This document shows positions 16,764 to 26,693 of a DNA stretch of 64,000 bases, piece by piece. Below the pieces are notes generated by a model. It was not told the origin of the DNA, ran no database searches, and saw only the letters and a program-made list of their open reading frames with translations. This DNA comes from Clostridia bacterium (GTDB taxonomy: Bacteria > Bacillota > Clostridia > Lachnospirales > Lachnospiraceae), in contig CAJTEN010000008.1 of NCBI GenBank assembly GCA_910575245.1, positions 62,001 through 126,000 of the forward strand. The letters are read 5' to 3'. Positions within the stretch are counted from its first letter, which is position 1. Every line of letters begins with the position of its first letter. The translations under genes and the position numbers were made by a program.

Positions 16764-17143
16764 TTATTCTCATCCCCCATTCGGAAATACATTTTCAGTT
16801 CATCAATATCCGCTTCTGTAAGTTCCCCATTTTGACAGAGAGCCGCAACAAAGTTTTTCGTACTACCGCCATAAAGTTTATCTATCAAACTCTTTTTCTT
16901 GATCATTGTATAATCTTCTTTTGTTATATTCGGCATATAGTAATGCATCTCTTTGTCTTGGATCGATATAGCCCCCTTTTTCTGCAATCTTCTTATAAGT
17001 GTTGCAATCGTAGACTTCTCCCAACCCATTTTGTTGCTTAGCTCTGTACGGATATCACTAAACGATACAGCTTGTTTCTCTCGCCAAAGTATTCTCATTA
17101 CTTCGAGTTCAGCATCAGAAATCTTAAAACTTATTGTACACAT
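16760..17143 (-). CDS. BlaI/MecI/CopY-family repressor
   Basis: 127 residues. The N-terminal winged helix (ISDAELEVMRILWREKQAVSFSDIRTELSNKMGWEKSTIATLIRRLQKKGAI) is followed by a C-terminal dimerisation helix pair. The family represses its own operon and is removed by cleavage by the M56 partner. GAGGAGGG precedes ATG 17143. A perfect promoter and a dyad operator with TACA-TT-TGTA lie immediately upstream (17164-17222), so autorepression is very likely. No beta-lactamase gene is nearby. Confidence 0.93.
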   Translation of the reverse strand: MCTISFKISDAELEVMRILWREKQAVSFSDIRTELSNKMGWEKSTIATLIRRLQKKGAISIQDKEMHYYMPNITKEDYTMIKKKSLIDKLYGGSTKNFVAALCQNGELTEADIDELKMYFRMGDENK

Positions 17144-17163
17144 TATTACCCTCCTCTCTTCTT

Positions 17164-17222
17164 TTCTTCGTGTTACATTTGTAACACGAAGAAATTATAC
17201 ATTCTTTATCCCGCTCTGTCAA
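17164..17222 (-). promoter_or_regulatory. Promoter and BlaI-type operator
   Basis: -35 TTGACA (complement of 17217-17222), 17-bp spacer, -10 TATAAT (complement of 17194-17199): consensus at all 12 bases. The dyad TTCTTCGTGTTACA / TGTAACACGAAGAA (17164-17193) abuts the -10 on its downstream side and contains the TACA-N2-TGTA core recognised by BlaI/MecI. Confidence 0.88.
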
Positions 17223-17239
17223 CAAATATAATTATGGAT

Positions 17240-18331
17240 TTAGTCTAAGCTGCCATTACATATTGCTACATACGTAACCACCCGCTTCTCCTCATACAAT
17301 CCCTCCCCGAACGGTTCCTCCTCCATCTGCTCTCCCCGCAGCTCATACGCCCAGACCATCTTAATCTGCCTGCGGATCTCGTCGAAGCTCCACCTTCTCC
17401 TGCTTCTTGCCACACAGTTCGGGTCATTAACCATAAATCCGTTTTCGTCATACCCGTATATCACAATGAAATGTCCCGCCACCGTAAAATCTCCCGGACC
17501 CATGGCACAGATCAGCACACGCCCCCTCCCCAGTGCTTCCCGCCAGGCATACTCCGACATTTCTGGTTCGGTTACCCTGACGCCGTATAACCGGGGAACA
17601 TCCTTCATCAACGCCCAGGCCGTGCCGGTTCCCTCCACATAATATCCGTTACTCATGGCATAATCGGCAATCTTGTCCGGCGTAAACGTTTCATTGCCCG
17701 TCAGATAATACAGAACCATCGCCATACAGGTCGGTCCGCACCCGGATAGCCCGATATTGCTGCCTTTGCCATAAGAGGAATAGCCCCACCGGGGATCCCA
17801 TTGCAGAAACAGCGGAAATTCCTGCTCCTTCTCCGAATCGGTCAGGCCGCCGGAAACCGTCCTGCTGCCATTCGGATAACCAGCTGCAAATTCTGCCATC
17901 TCGGGATTATTCGCCAGAGCTACCAGCAGATCCTCCGGATAGCGCGAATTGTCCTGGCTGATCCCGGCTATGACCGGATCCGCCTTTCCCAGTTCATTCA
18001 GCCTTTGTACTGCTTCCTCCCGCGTACGCTTGACCGGTTTTCCCACGTCAACCGGTTCAATCCTGCCGATATCATCCGTTCCTTCCTGCTCTCTCCCTGT
18101 ATCCTTATCGGCTCCCGCATCACTCTCTGTCTCGCTTTGCTGTAATGCCTCCATCCGCTTCAATGTTGTCTGCACTTCCACCAGACAGGCGCTCAATGCC
18201 CTGATCCGCAGAGCAAACAGAAGCAGAATTATGGTCAGGACCGCAAGAAACAGTTTTACCTGAAATTGTCTTCTTTTCCTGTACTCTGCCCTCTTTTCAC
18301 TTTGTCTGTAATATCCTGCACCGTTTCTCAT
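17240..18331 (-). CDS. C39-like cysteine peptidase, membrane-anchored
   Basis: 363 residues. A basic N-terminus is followed by one TM (about 27-45), a charged linker and a C-terminal papain-fold domain of Peptidase_C39_2 type. The catalytic Cys is in SGCGPTCMAMVLYYLTG (about C198), the His in AGHFIVIYGY (about H287) and the Asp/Asn in MVNDPN (about 302-304). Such proteins act on the outside of the membrane on peptides or cell-wall cross-links. The start at 18331 has GGGAG. It appears to be a single-gene unit. Confidence 0.83.
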   Translation of the reverse strand: MRNGAGYYRQSEKRAEYRKRRQFQVKLFLAVLTIILLLFALRIRALSACLVEVQTTLKRMEALQQSETESDAGADKDTGREQEGTDDIGRIEPVDVGKPVKRTREEAVQRLNELGKADPVIAGISQDNSRYPEDLLVALANNPEMAEFAAGYPNGSRTVSGGLTDSEKEQEFPLFLQWDPRWGYSSYGKGSNIGLSGCGPTCMAMVLYYLTGNETFTPDKIADYAMSNGYYVEGTGTAWALMKDVPRLYGVRVTEPEMSEYAWREALGRGRVLICAMGPGDFTVAGHFIVIYGYDENGFMVNDPNCVARSRRRWSFDEIRRQIKMVWAYELRGEQMEEEPFGEGLYEEKRVVTYVAICNGSLD

Positions 18332-18368
18332 GTTTTCTCCCGTTTTTCAAAATATAATTTCCGCTATA

Positions 18369-18410
18369 TAAAAACACCTCAACAGAATATCTCTATCCTA
18401 TCAAGGTGTT
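18369..18410 (-). terminator. Probable terminator of the 21498-18502 operon
   Basis: The stem AACACCT / AGGTGTT (18404-18410 and 18373-18379) has a long loop and is followed by TTTTTATA on the minus strand, 90 bp past the stop at 18502. Confidence 0.45.
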
Positions 18411-18501
18411 GTGTTAAACTCTTCACAAAGTTGTGTCCTAGTTGTAAATTCGGGGTCATCGTTTTAAAAATTTGCCCTCGCAAAGACTGTTTCATAACAG
18501 C

Positions 18502-19458
18502 TTAAGAGGAAGAACTAAAAGCTACCGGCAATATCAAGTGATACTCAATGATTCTCCGTCTGTGCATCTCCCTGCCTCCATAGTATTCTGTAACTCGGAT
18601 GTCATCCCTGGCCATACTTTGATCCTCTTCATCGCTGCCCGCATTCCAGTCTTCTCCATTTCCAACAGCTACCACTATATCGTAATATTCCACCTGTGCC
18701 CGCAGATAACTGTCCTTGACAGCCAGCGTGGCGCCTGTATTCGTCTTATTTATATCCACATAATTCTCAAATTCCGCCTGAACCCCCGCAAGCTTTGTGA
18801 ATAGATCCAGCGTTTCCCATGAAAATTTACGCGTCATGTCATTGTACAATGTGATTTCGGCATCCCACACACTTCCTGTAACCGCATTGACCGACAATAC
18901 CGCATCGACAGTCCCGCCGGAAAACCTTACTGTCCAGAAGCTGTAATAAGGTTCCATCGGCACCTGGGAGTTTCTCCTTTCTTTCTTAATCCCAAGCGAC
19001 GCCCGCCTGCACAGAATCTGGCCATTATTTTCCCCGGCAGTGATACCCGCCTGCCCGCTGCCGGCATTCTTGCTCCCAGTATGTTCTTCTTCCAGAAATC
19101 CCATTTCCACAAGCCACTGCTCCCCGCAGGCAATCGCCTCCTCCATGGAGATCTGCCCTGACACCGGATCATGAAGTACCTCATCCGTCGCGCTGTCTCT
19201 GTAGTTTATGACTTCCTCCATCTGTTCCACCGTCAGCTGCCGGGCTTTCTCTTCAGAGCTTACATCCGGCTTTCCTGCCTCGTCAGCCTGAGGCTCCCGC
19301 CATACTGCCACCGGCGGCTCTGTCTCCTCGCTTCCGCTCTCCTGCAGTAACCGGTTTTCTCTTTTCTGCAGAATGAAATCCATTCCCGCCATACTTCCCA
19401 GAACAAAGAAAGCGGCAAACAGGAAACAAAGCAGCGTCCACTTATGCACTCTGTTCAT
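18502..19458 (-). CDS. Membrane-anchored protein of unknown function in a two-component operon
   Basis: 318 residues, family not recognised. One N-terminal TM (about 7-28, WTLLCFLFAAFFVLGSMAG) is followed by an extracytoplasmic domain with a QLTVEQMEEVINYRDSATDEV region and a beta-rich C-terminal part resembling secreted PepSY-like modules (WTVRFSGGTVDAVLSVNAVTGSVWDAE). ATG 19458 is chosen because AAGGAGG lies just upstream; it overlaps the kinase stop by 17 bp, so translation is probably coupled. The third place in an RR-HK-X operon suggests a signal-modulating or target role (inference). Confidence 0.65.
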   Translation of the reverse strand: MNRVHKWTLLCFLFAAFFVLGSMAGMDFILQKRENRLLQESGSEETEPPVAVWREPQADEAGKPDVSSEEKARQLTVEQMEEVINYRDSATDEVLHDPVSGQISMEEAIACGEQWLVEMGFLEEEHTGSKNAGSGQAGITAGENNGQILCRRASLGIKKERRNSQVPMEPYYSFWTVRFSGGTVDAVLSVNAVTGSVWDAEITLYNDMTRKFSWETLDLFTKLAGVQAEFENYVDINKTNTGATLAVKDSYLRAQVEYYDIVVAVGNGEDWNAGSDEEDQSMARDDIRVTEYYGGREMHRRRIIEYHLILPVAFSSSS

Positions 19459-20842
19459 CCCGGCCTCCTTCCGGCAGGCAGAATGTGATACACACTCTTG
19501 TCCCTGTTCTGCCGTCACTTTTAATCTGTAACTCAGCCTTATGAAGTTCCGCAATTTTAGCTACCAGCGCCATCCCCAGCCCGGCTCCGTGCTGTTTTCT
19601 TGACCGGGACTTATCCACCATGTAGAAAGCCTCCGTAATTCGTCCCAGTTCCGCAGGCGGAATCCCCTTGCCATTATCCTGAATACAAATCCGGTATTTG
19701 CCCTCTGTTCTTTCCCCGGTGATCCGGATATCCTCACACTCTGCTTTCACGGCATTGTCAACCAGATTCAGGATCATCGTTTTAAACAGGTCAAAATCTG
19801 CCGCTATCGTTCCTGCCGCTATCTCCCTCTTCAGCCTCACACCCTGCTTCCTGCATAAAGGCTCTATTCCGGGCATCAGATTCCCGAACAATTCCGCCAC
19901 CGGCGTCTCCTCCAGAATAAAGTCCTGTTTATCCATGACAAACAGATCCATCAGCTTTAAAGACAGTGCCTCTAAGCGCATACCCTCGTGCAGGATATAA
20001 CCTGCAGCCTCCTTAACCTGCTCTCTCGGCAGAGCTTTCTGATAAAGCATATCCGCGTACCCGATCACGGAAGTAAGCGGCGTCTTCAGTTCATGGGCAA
20101 AATTCGCCGTGAAATCTTCCTTGGCCCTGGCCGCCTCAGACAGCTCCGAAATTTTCTCCTCTATCTTCTCCGCCATCTGATTGAAATCCACCGCCAGTTC
20201 CCCGATCTCGTCCTTTGTGCCCACACGGATACGCTCCGAATATCTTCCCTCGGCGATCCGCCTGGCTGCCCCGCCCACTCTTTTGATAGGTCCGGTGAAG
20301 AAACTGGTCAGCAGGAAGATGAGAGGAAAGCCGATACACAGGATAATAAGATAAATTCTCTGAAAATACGCCGCCATTCCCCTGTGTGTCTCCACCACCG
20401 AACTGATATCCGACTCCGTGACCAAATATACCGCACTCTCCCCCTGTCTTACGTAATCCTGCACATAGATGAAGCATCCCTCATCCCGCCGGACAATCCA
20501 GAAGATAAGCCTGCCATCCACACTGTCATCAAAATACGGAATATCCGGCTGCACTGCCATATTCGTATAGATACATCTTCTGTCCGTATCATATAACGCC
20601 ACAGGCACAGTAAAGTCATCCCGGATCTCTATTCCGCTCTCTTCCTCCTGCAGAATTTCCGGTTCCGAATATAAGATCGACTGCAGAATATATTTATTGT
20701 ACTGAAACTGCTGCAGCGCATACTTTTTCTCCTGCTCCACGGCATTCTCGTAGGCAAAATTAATCAGCAGGATTCCCGCAGTCTGAAAGGCGATACTGAA
20801 TATGATCACGAAGCACAGGAAAATCTTGTGAAACAGCCTCAT
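19442..20842 (-). CDS. Sensor histidine kinase
   Basis: 466 residues. TM1 about 7-29, extracytoplasmic sensor about 30-160, TM2 about 162-183, HAMP (GPIKRVGGAARRIAEGRYSERI), HisKA with FAHELKTPLTSVIGYADM (His about 250), HATPase_c with NLVDNAVKA, QDNGKGIP and GAGLGMALV. The start overlaps the regulator stop by 4 bp (ATGA). Standard architecture; the stimulus is unknown. Confidence 0.93.
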   Translation of the reverse strand: MRLFHKIFLCFVIIFSIAFQTAGILLINFAYENAVEQEKKYALQQFQYNKYILQSILYSEPEILQEEESGIEIRDDFTVPVALYDTDRRCIYTNMAVQPDIPYFDDSVDGRLIFWIVRRDEGCFIYVQDYVRQGESAVYLVTESDISSVVETHRGMAAYFQRIYLIILCIGFPLIFLLTSFFTGPIKRVGGAARRIAEGRYSERIRVGTKDEIGELAVDFNQMAEKIEEKISELSEAARAKEDFTANFAHELKTPLTSVIGYADMLYQKALPREQVKEAAGYILHEGMRLEALSLKLMDLFVMDKQDFILEETPVAELFGNLMPGIEPLCRKQGVRLKREIAAGTIAADFDLFKTMILNLVDNAVKAECEDIRITGERTEGKYRICIQDNGKGIPPAELGRITEAFYMVDKSRSRKQHGAGLGMALVAKIAELHKAELQIKSDGRTGTRVCITFCLPEGGRDEQSA

Positions 20843-21498
20843 TCTCCGTCCTCCAGACGGTACCCCACCCGGAATACCGTCCTGATATATTTCTCCCAGT
20901 TTAATTTCTTCCGAAGCCGCTGGATGTGAGAATCCAGTGTGCGGGTATCCCCCATAAACACCTCACCCCAGATCTTCTCATATAACCGCTCCCGGTACAG
21001 CGCCACATTCTTGTTCTGCACCAGCTCCACCAGAAGATCGAACTCCTTAACCGTCAGTTCCACCGGATGTCCCGCCTTATTCACTGTTCTGGAAGCGATA
21101 TCAATCTCTATGTCTGCAAAGAAAAGTTTTCCGCTCCCTTTTCCGTATCTTCTGAGTACTGCTTCCACACGCGCAGTCAGTTCACCCACCTGAAAAGGTT
21201 TCACGATATAGTCATCTGCACCAAGCCTTAGTCCCTTAATCCTGTCATTGACATTGCCTTTCGCTGTCAGGAAAATCACCGGCGTCCCCATGGGCTTGAT
21301 GTACTCCAGAAGTTCATAACCGTCAATTTCCGGCAGCATAATATCCAGCAGAATCAAATCATATGCCTCTTTCTCGATATGATCTGCCCCCGATTTGCCG
21401 TCATAAGCGCAGGTACATTGGTAGCCTTCCACCGTCAGGTTTATCTTGATTAAATTGGCAATGCCTTCCTCATCCTCGACGATCAGGATCTTCTGCAT
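20839..21498 (-). CDS. Response regulator, OmpR family
   Basis: 219 residues. Receiver domain (LIVEDEEGI, phospho-Asp in LILLDIMLPEIDG, IVKPF) and winged-helix effector (VKEFDLLVELV ... VFRVGYRLED). ATG 21498 is preferred: GAGGAG lies 9 bp upstream, whereas an ATG 9 bp earlier would overlap it. First gene of a three-gene operon with the kinase and the 318-residue membrane protein. Confidence 0.93.
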   Translation of the reverse strand: MQKILIVEDEEGIANLIKINLTVEGYQCTCAYDGKSGADHIEKEAYDLILLDIMLPEIDGYELLEYIKPMGTPVIFLTAKGNVNDRIKGLRLGADDYIVKPFQVGELTARVEAVLRRYGKGSGKLFFADIEIDIASRTVNKAGHPVELTVKEFDLLVELVQNKNVALYRERLYEKIWGEVFMGDTRTLDSHIQRLRKKLNWEKYIRTVFRVGYRLEDGE

Positions 21499-21678
21499 TG
21501 GTATCATCTCCTCATAATAAACTGAATGCTTCTATTTTACCTCCCAGATGTGTCATAGTTGTGTATTCTCCTGTCAATCATTATTTTCTATCGCTACCTA
21601 TATTCTTCCGGATTGCGGACAAAAATTGTCATATGACAGGCAAATCTGTTGTTTCCCTGCAGCGGCGGCATCTGCTGC

Positions 21679-21708
21679 AAGGGCACTCCCGCCAACGGAA
21701 GTGCCCTT
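21679..21708. other. GC-rich hairpin after the GH13 gene
   Basis: AAGGGCACTCCC (21679-21690) pairs with GGAAGTGCCCTT (21697-21708), 5 bp past the stop of the GH13 gene. No T-run follows on the minus strand, so I cannot call it a standard terminator. Confidence 0.45.
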
Positions 21709-21712
21709 GTCT

Positions 21713-23842
21713 CTATCTGTATGCAAGAAAATTGCTGATCGCGTCATCCTCATACCGCAGAATAATCGCGGATGTGGGAGGCAGCGTCACGGTAACCTTA
21801 CCGGATGTGACCGGATATTCTTCCTCCTCCGTCGTAAATCCCTCCGCCGTGGTCAGCAGAAGCCGCCTGATCGTACCCTCCTTCGGAACACCCAGGTGCC
21901 AAACAAATAATTCTTTCGTGATCTCATAATCATTGTTATTCACAAGAATCACCGACTGCCCTTCTCTGGTAAATCTCCCGTAGCCGATCACATTATAATC
22001 ACTGGCCATATGCTTCAGAGATCCGGTCAGGAACTCCTTATGCGCTTTATGGATCCGAATAATCTCCTTATGGAAGGCAATCAGTTCCTTATCTTCATTC
22101 CCCCAGGGATATGTCCGCCTGTTATCCGGATCGGTAAACCCGCATACACCCGCTTCATCACCGTAATAAATCGTCGGCGCTCCGGGCCATGTCATTTGTA
22201 TAACGACCGCCTCGCGCAGCACAGCCTTATTCACCCCTGCATCAGCCGCCTCAGGCCCCAGTGTATTCGTCCGCCCTACTCTTCTGTTCGTCCTGGTCAG
22301 GAATCTGGAATGGTCATGATTGGACAGCTCATTCATCGCCACCTGCAGGGACGGTGTTGTGAAGCTGGCGCCGTGATGCTGCATAGCGCCCCAGAAGCTG
22401 TCCGCATTGCCCCGCAGATCCTCTCTGTAATCGTCGCTGTGTTTCTGCATACCTGTCAGGAACCATGTCACCGGCTCCATGAAGGCATCGTAATTCATTA
22501 CCGTATCCCACTCGTCGCCCTGCAGCCAATCCTTCGGGCTTCCATAGTGTTCTGCAAGTATGATGGCCTCAGGATTAACCATCTTGACCATCCTGCGGAA
22601 TTCTTTCCAGAAATAATGGTTATATTCGGGGGAATGCCCCAGGTCTGCCGCCACGTCCAGCCGCCACCCGTCTACATGATATGGCTCGGAGATCCATTTC
22701 CGGGCGACATACAGGATGTAATCCTCCAGCTGCTGCGAATTCTCATAGTTAAGCTTCGGCAGCGTATCATGTCCCCACCAGCCATCGTAGGAACCGTTGT
22801 AAGGCCATTCATGGTTATCGTAAAACTGAAAGTAAGTGTGGTAAGGGCTATCCTGCGTAACGTACGCCCCCTTCTCATATCCGCCCGCGTTCTCATAGAT
22901 ACGCTCTCTGTCCATCCATTTGTTGAAGGAACCGCAGTGGTTGAACACGCCGTCCAGAATAACCTTCATGCCTCTTCTGTGTGCCTCTTTGACTACCTTC
23001 GCAAAGAATTCGTTGCTGGCCTCCAGATTCTGCTTATTGGACACGCGGTCGATATATCTCGTAGCAAAACGGTTCTCATGCTGGTCATGCTCCAACAAAT
23101 CTCCCTCATCATGGACGATCCTGCCCAGATGCGGATCAATATAATCATAGTCCTGGATATCATACTTATGGTTGGAGGGAGATACGAACAGGGGATTAAA
23201 ATAAATAACATCAACCCCCAGATCCTGCAGATAATCCATCTTATCCAGCACTCCCTGCAGGTCGCCGCCATAGAACTCCCGCACGCCCATGGCTTCCGGA
23301 TACTTGTTCCAATCCTCCACCTTGACTGTCTTGTCTCCGATATACTGGTATTCATTCGTCAGTACATCATTCGAAGGATCACCGTTGCAGAACCGGTCCA
23401 CATAAATCTGGTAGAATACGGCTCCCTTCGCCCAATCCGGTGTCTTAAATCCCGGAATCAGCTGGAAATGATAATACTCGTTAATGTCCTTGCAGACACC
23501 TCTCGTATCATAGAAACAGTCAATCTTACCCACTTGCACCTCAAAATAATAGACCAGCTTCTCATTATCCAACTGGACAGAATAGGAATAGTAATCGAAA
23601 TAGTTATCCGTCTCTGTTTTCAGCATAATATGCTTCTCGCCTTTACATACGAAAAACACCCTGTCGATATTATTTCTTGCCGAACGGAAATGAATCGTAA
23701 CCTCACCATAAGGGCTCGGCTCGGGCGGACACACGTAATCCTCCGTCATATCCGAAAACAACGCTTCTTTATTGATCACCGGACGCATCCCGGCAATATA
23801 CTGCTGATGTCTCTCCGCTTTCTGAAATTGGCTTATATCCAT
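21713..23842 (-). CDS. GH13 alpha-glucan hydrolase (neopullulanase/cyclomaltodextrinase type)
   Basis: 709 residues, no signal peptide, so probably cytoplasmic. An N-terminal CBM34-like beta domain (about 20-130) is followed by the TIM barrel with the four GH13 regions: DGVFNH, GWRLDVAAD (nucleophile Asp about 396), LAEHYG (acid/base Glu about 431) and LSNHDHSRF (transition-state Asp about 510). The C-terminal beta domain ends at 709. The CBM34 plus GH13_20 layout fits enzymes that cut cyclodextrins, pullulan or maltodextrins inside the cell. AAGGAAAGG precedes ATG 23842, and a promoter is visible at 23881-23909. Monocistronic. Confidence 0.92.
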   Translation of the reverse strand: MDISQFQKAERHQQYIAGMRPVINKEALFSDMTEDYVCPPEPSPYGEVTIHFRSARNNIDRVFFVCKGEKHIMLKTETDNYFDYYSYSVQLDNEKLVYYFEVQVGKIDCFYDTRGVCKDINEYYHFQLIPGFKTPDWAKGAVFYQIYVDRFCNGDPSNDVLTNEYQYIGDKTVKVEDWNKYPEAMGVREFYGGDLQGVLDKMDYLQDLGVDVIYFNPLFVSPSNHKYDIQDYDYIDPHLGRIVHDEGDLLEHDQHENRFATRYIDRVSNKQNLEASNEFFAKVVKEAHRRGMKVILDGVFNHCGSFNKWMDRERIYENAGGYEKGAYVTQDSPYHTYFQFYDNHEWPYNGSYDGWWGHDTLPKLNYENSQQLEDYILYVARKWISEPYHVDGWRLDVAADLGHSPEYNHYFWKEFRRMVKMVNPEAIILAEHYGSPKDWLQGDEWDTVMNYDAFMEPVTWFLTGMQKHSDDYREDLRGNADSFWGAMQHHGASFTTPSLQVAMNELSNHDHSRFLTRTNRRVGRTNTLGPEAADAGVNKAVLREAVVIQMTWPGAPTIYYGDEAGVCGFTDPDNRRTYPWGNEDKELIAFHKEIIRIHKAHKEFLTGSLKHMASDYNVIGYGRFTREGQSVILVNNNDYEITKELFVWHLGVPKEGTIRRLLLTTAEGFTTEEEEYPVTSGKVTVTLPPTSAIILRYEDDAISNFLAYR

Positions 23843-24187
23843 GTTTTATACCTTTCCTTAATAGAACGAACATATATCTCATTTTATACTATATGGCCTG
23901 GATGTTCAAGAAAAAAACCCCCGGAACAGATTTCTGTCGGTAACGGTTTGGCCCCATGTAAAAAAGGCAGCTTTCGACGGCTGCCTTTTTTAGAGAAGGT
24001 ATTTCTTTCTTATGGGGTATAGCAAAAACTATATAATGTATTGGGGGGTTACAAGTAGTATAATAGCATAGCCTGTACCCGTCTACAATACTAAGGATTC
24101 ACAAATATTACAATTTTGGTCTCTTGTTTTTGTGAATTATGCACAATTCCCTTGCTTTGAACCATATTTGTGATCCTTTCCGAAGCC
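23843..24187. other. Intergenic region between ftsH and the GH13 gene
   Basis: Contains the GH13 promoter (-35 TTGAAC complement of 23904-23909, 17-bp spacer, -10 TAAAAT complement of 23881-23886), the terminator at 23960-23991, and a loose inverted repeat ATTCACAAA / TTTGTGAAT (24097-24137). I see no gene. Confidence 0.5.
23960..23991 (-). terminator. Rho-independent terminator of the ftsH operon
   Basis: AAAAAAGGCAGC / GCTGCCTTTTTT around an 8-base loop; a T-run on either strand. It lies between the ftsH stop and the GH13 promoter. Confidence 0.8.
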
Positions 24188-26041
24188 TCAACTCTTACTT
24201 ACAGGCTCTTCCGGCTGCGAATACTCGCTGTCAAAAAGCTCCTCAAACTCAGCACGGTTGATCTTCTCCTTCTTAAGCAGCAGCTCTGCGCACCTGTGCA
24301 GTACATCCTCCTGTTCTAAGATAATCGCTTTCGCCTTCTTATAGCAGTCATCGATGATCGCCTTAACTTCCCGGTCAATCTCGCCGGAGATCACTTCGCT
24401 GTGATTCTTGGCATGTGCCAGGTCCCTGCCGATAAATACTTCATCATCATCGTCATCATAATTGATAACGCCGATATTCTCTGACATACCGTACCGTGTC
24501 ACCATCCTGCGGGCAACCTGTGTGGCCTTCTTGATGTCGCTTGAAGCGCCGGTGGTTATATCATCGAAGATAATCTCTTCGGCGATACGGCCTCCTAAGG
24601 AAACCATGATGTCCTCCAGCATTTTGCCTTTGGTCAGGAACATTTCATCCTTCTCGGGAAGCGGCATGGTATATCCCGCTGCGCCGATTCCTGTGGGGAT
24701 GATGGACACGGTATAGACCGGTCCCACATCGGGAAGCACATGGAACAGGATCGCATGCCCTGCTTCATGGTACGCCGTAATCCTTTTCTCCTTATCAGAG
24801 ATGATACGGCTCTTCTTCTCCCCACCGATTCCGACCTTAACGAAGGCTCTCTTGATATCATCCTGCCTGACGAACACACGCTTATCCATAGCTGCGTTGA
24901 TCGCCGCTTCATTCAGCAGATTCTCCAGATCCGCTCCCGTAAAGCCTGCCGTAGTCTGGGCGATCTGCGACAGATCCACATCGTCTCCCAGCGGCTTGTT
25001 CTGGGCATGTACCTTCAGGATATCTTCCCTGCCCCTTACATCCGGAGCCGCTACCGTAATCTTACGGTCGAACCGTCCGGGCCGCAGGATCGCGGGATCC
25101 AGTATATCTACACGGTTCGTGGCCGCCATCACGATAATCCCTTCGTTGATGCCGAAACCGTCCATCTCCACCAACAGCTGGTTCAGCGTCTGCTCACGCT
25201 CGTCGTGGCCGCCTCCCATACCGGTACCGCGGCGTCTCGCCACGGCATCAATCTCATCGATAAAGATAATACACGGCGCATGCCTCTTCGCCTCCGCAAA
25301 CATATCCCTTACACGGGAAGCGCCTACGCCGACAAACATCTCCACAAAATCGGAACCAGAAATACTGAAGAAAGGCACATTGGCTTCTCCCGCAATGGCC
25401 TTGGCAAGCAGCGTCTTACCGGTACCCGGCGCACCTTCCAGAAGCACTCCCTTCGGGATACGTGCCCCGACCTTCGTAAATTTGCCGGGCTCTTTCAGGA
25501 ATTCCACGATCTCCTCCAGCTCTTCCTTCTCTTCCTTCAGGCCTGCGACGCCGTCCAGCTTAATCTTATTCTCTCCGCCCATCGTCAGTCTGGCACGGCT
25601 TCTGCCGAAGTTCATCATCTTGCTGCTGCCGCCGTTGGCGCCTGCATTTTGCGCATTCATCATCACGAAGAAGAAGACACAGACAACCACCACGATCAGG
25701 ATCGGGAATACACTGTTCAAAAACCAACTCTCCTCCGGCACGCTCTCCACCTCAGGATCCAGATTATAACTCCTGGCCAGCGCCTCTGCCTCCGCTACAT
25801 CCGTCACATTCAGAATTCTCTCTTCACCGTTCTTGAGTGTAATTTCCAGCGAACCGGCCGCAGTATTCTTGCCGGGACAAACCTTAACGATCGCAACTTC
25901 ATTGTTCTCCAGCTGTCTTACGAATTCACCTCTCGTGTAGCCGCTGTCCTGTACCCGTATGGTTCCGATCCAGACGGTAAATAGAAGCAACCCGATAATG
26001 ATCACAAAATACATATAAAAACTCTTATTATTCCTGCTCAA
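24188..26041 (-). CDS. ftsH: ATP-dependent zinc metalloprotease FtsH
   Basis: Membrane-bound AAA+ protease, 617 residues. TM1 about 8-27, periplasmic-side domain about 30-108, TM2 about 109-128, AAA module with Walker A GAPGTGKT (203-210), Walker B IIFIDEID (about 258-265) and the SRH region, then the M41 protease motif HEAGH (425-429). The start codon is TTG at 26041, with AGAGG 6 bp upstream; no ATG fits. Located after hpt, its usual place in Firmicutes. It degrades misfolded membrane proteins and regulatory targets. Confidence 0.96.
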   Translation of the reverse strand: MSRNNKSFYMYFVIIIGLLLFTVWIGTIRVQDSGYTRGEFVRQLENNEVAIVKVCPGKNTAAGSLEITLKNGEERILNVTDVAEAEALARSYNLDPEVESVPEESWFLNSVFPILIVVVVCVFFFVMMNAQNAGANGGSSKMMNFGRSRARLTMGGENKIKLDGVAGLKEEKEELEEIVEFLKEPGKFTKVGARIPKGVLLEGAPGTGKTLLAKAIAGEANVPFFSISGSDFVEMFVGVGASRVRDMFAEAKRHAPCIIFIDEIDAVARRRGTGMGGGHDEREQTLNQLLVEMDGFGINEGIIVMAATNRVDILDPAILRPGRFDRKITVAAPDVRGREDILKVHAQNKPLGDDVDLSQIAQTTAGFTGADLENLLNEAAINAAMDKRVFVRQDDIKRAFVKVGIGGEKKSRIISDKEKRITAYHEAGHAILFHVLPDVGPVYTVSIIPTGIGAAGYTMPLPEKDEMFLTKGKMLEDIMVSLGGRIAEEIIFDDITTGASSDIKKATQVARRMVTRYGMSENIGVINYDDDDDEVFIGRDLAHAKNHSEVISGEIDREVKAIIDDCYKKAKAIILEQEDVLHRCAELLLKKEKINRAEFEELFDSEYSQPEEPVSKS

Positions 26042-26168
26042 AGTAAACCTCTTTCATTTATCATTTTTATTCCTGTTTCCATGCACACACAGCCTGGGGC
26101 TGTTCCTAAACCGCAGACTGCGCAAGCCCCGGGGTGTTCACAGACATAAATCTGACTTTTCCTGAGTG

Positions 26169-26693
26169 TCAGTCAAATTTCACCACACCGATATACGGCA
26201 GATTGCGATATTTCTGGTCATAGTCCAGCCCGTACCCCACTACGAATTCATCAGGAATCTCGAAGCCCGTATAATCTACCTTGACCTCCACTACCCTTCT
26301 CTCCGGCTTGTCAAGCAACGTACACAGTTTCACATCCGCCGGCCCTCTGTCCTTAAGCATTTCCAGAAGATAGCTTAGGGTTCTTCCGGAATCCACGATA
26401 TCCTCCACCACCAGCACATGCTTATCCAGTAAAGATTCATCCAGATCCTTCACGATCTTAACCACGCCGCTGGATTTCGTATCCCCGCCGTAACTGGATA
26501 CCGACATGAAATCCAAAGATACCGGCACTGTAATCCTTTTGGCAAGTTCACACATAAAGAAACTGCCGCCCTTGAGCACGCAGACTAAATGTACCTGTTT
26601 CCCCGCATAATCCCTGGAAATCTGATCTCCGATCTCCTGGATCCGTTTATCCACTTCCGCTTCACTCAACAACACTTCAATTCGTTCCGCCAT
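26169..26693 (-). CDS. hpt: Hypoxanthine phosphoribosyltransferase
   Basis: Purine salvage enzyme, 174 residues, converting hypoxanthine or guanine plus PRPP to IMP or GMP. The PRPP-binding loop VLVVEDIVDSGRTLSYL is intact, as are the flexible-loop SSYGGDT and LCTLLDKPERR. ATG 26693 is chosen because GAGGAGG lies upstream; it overlaps the tilS stop by 17 bp. A frame open further upstream is simply tilS in another phase. The tilS-hpt-ftsH order is conserved across Firmicutes. Confidence 0.95.
   Translation of the reverse strand: MAERIEVLLSEAEVDKRIQEIGDQISRDYAGKQVHLVCVLKGGSFFMCELAKRITVPVSLDFMSVSSYGGDTKSSGVVKIVKDLDESLLDKHVLVVEDIVDSGRTLSYLLEMLKDRGPADVKLCTLLDKPERRVVEVKVDYTGFEIPDEFVVGYGLDYDQKYRNLPYIGVVKFD

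Noticed and set aside
22010..24022. Long plus-strand open frame (670 codons) opposite the GH13 gene
   Set aside because: It is an antisense shadow of a clear GH13 gene with all catalytic motifs; its own translation is low-information and lacks a ribosome site.
24740..25984. Plus-strand open frames opposite ftsH
   Set aside because: Antisense shadow of ftsH; composition reflects reverse-complement codons.
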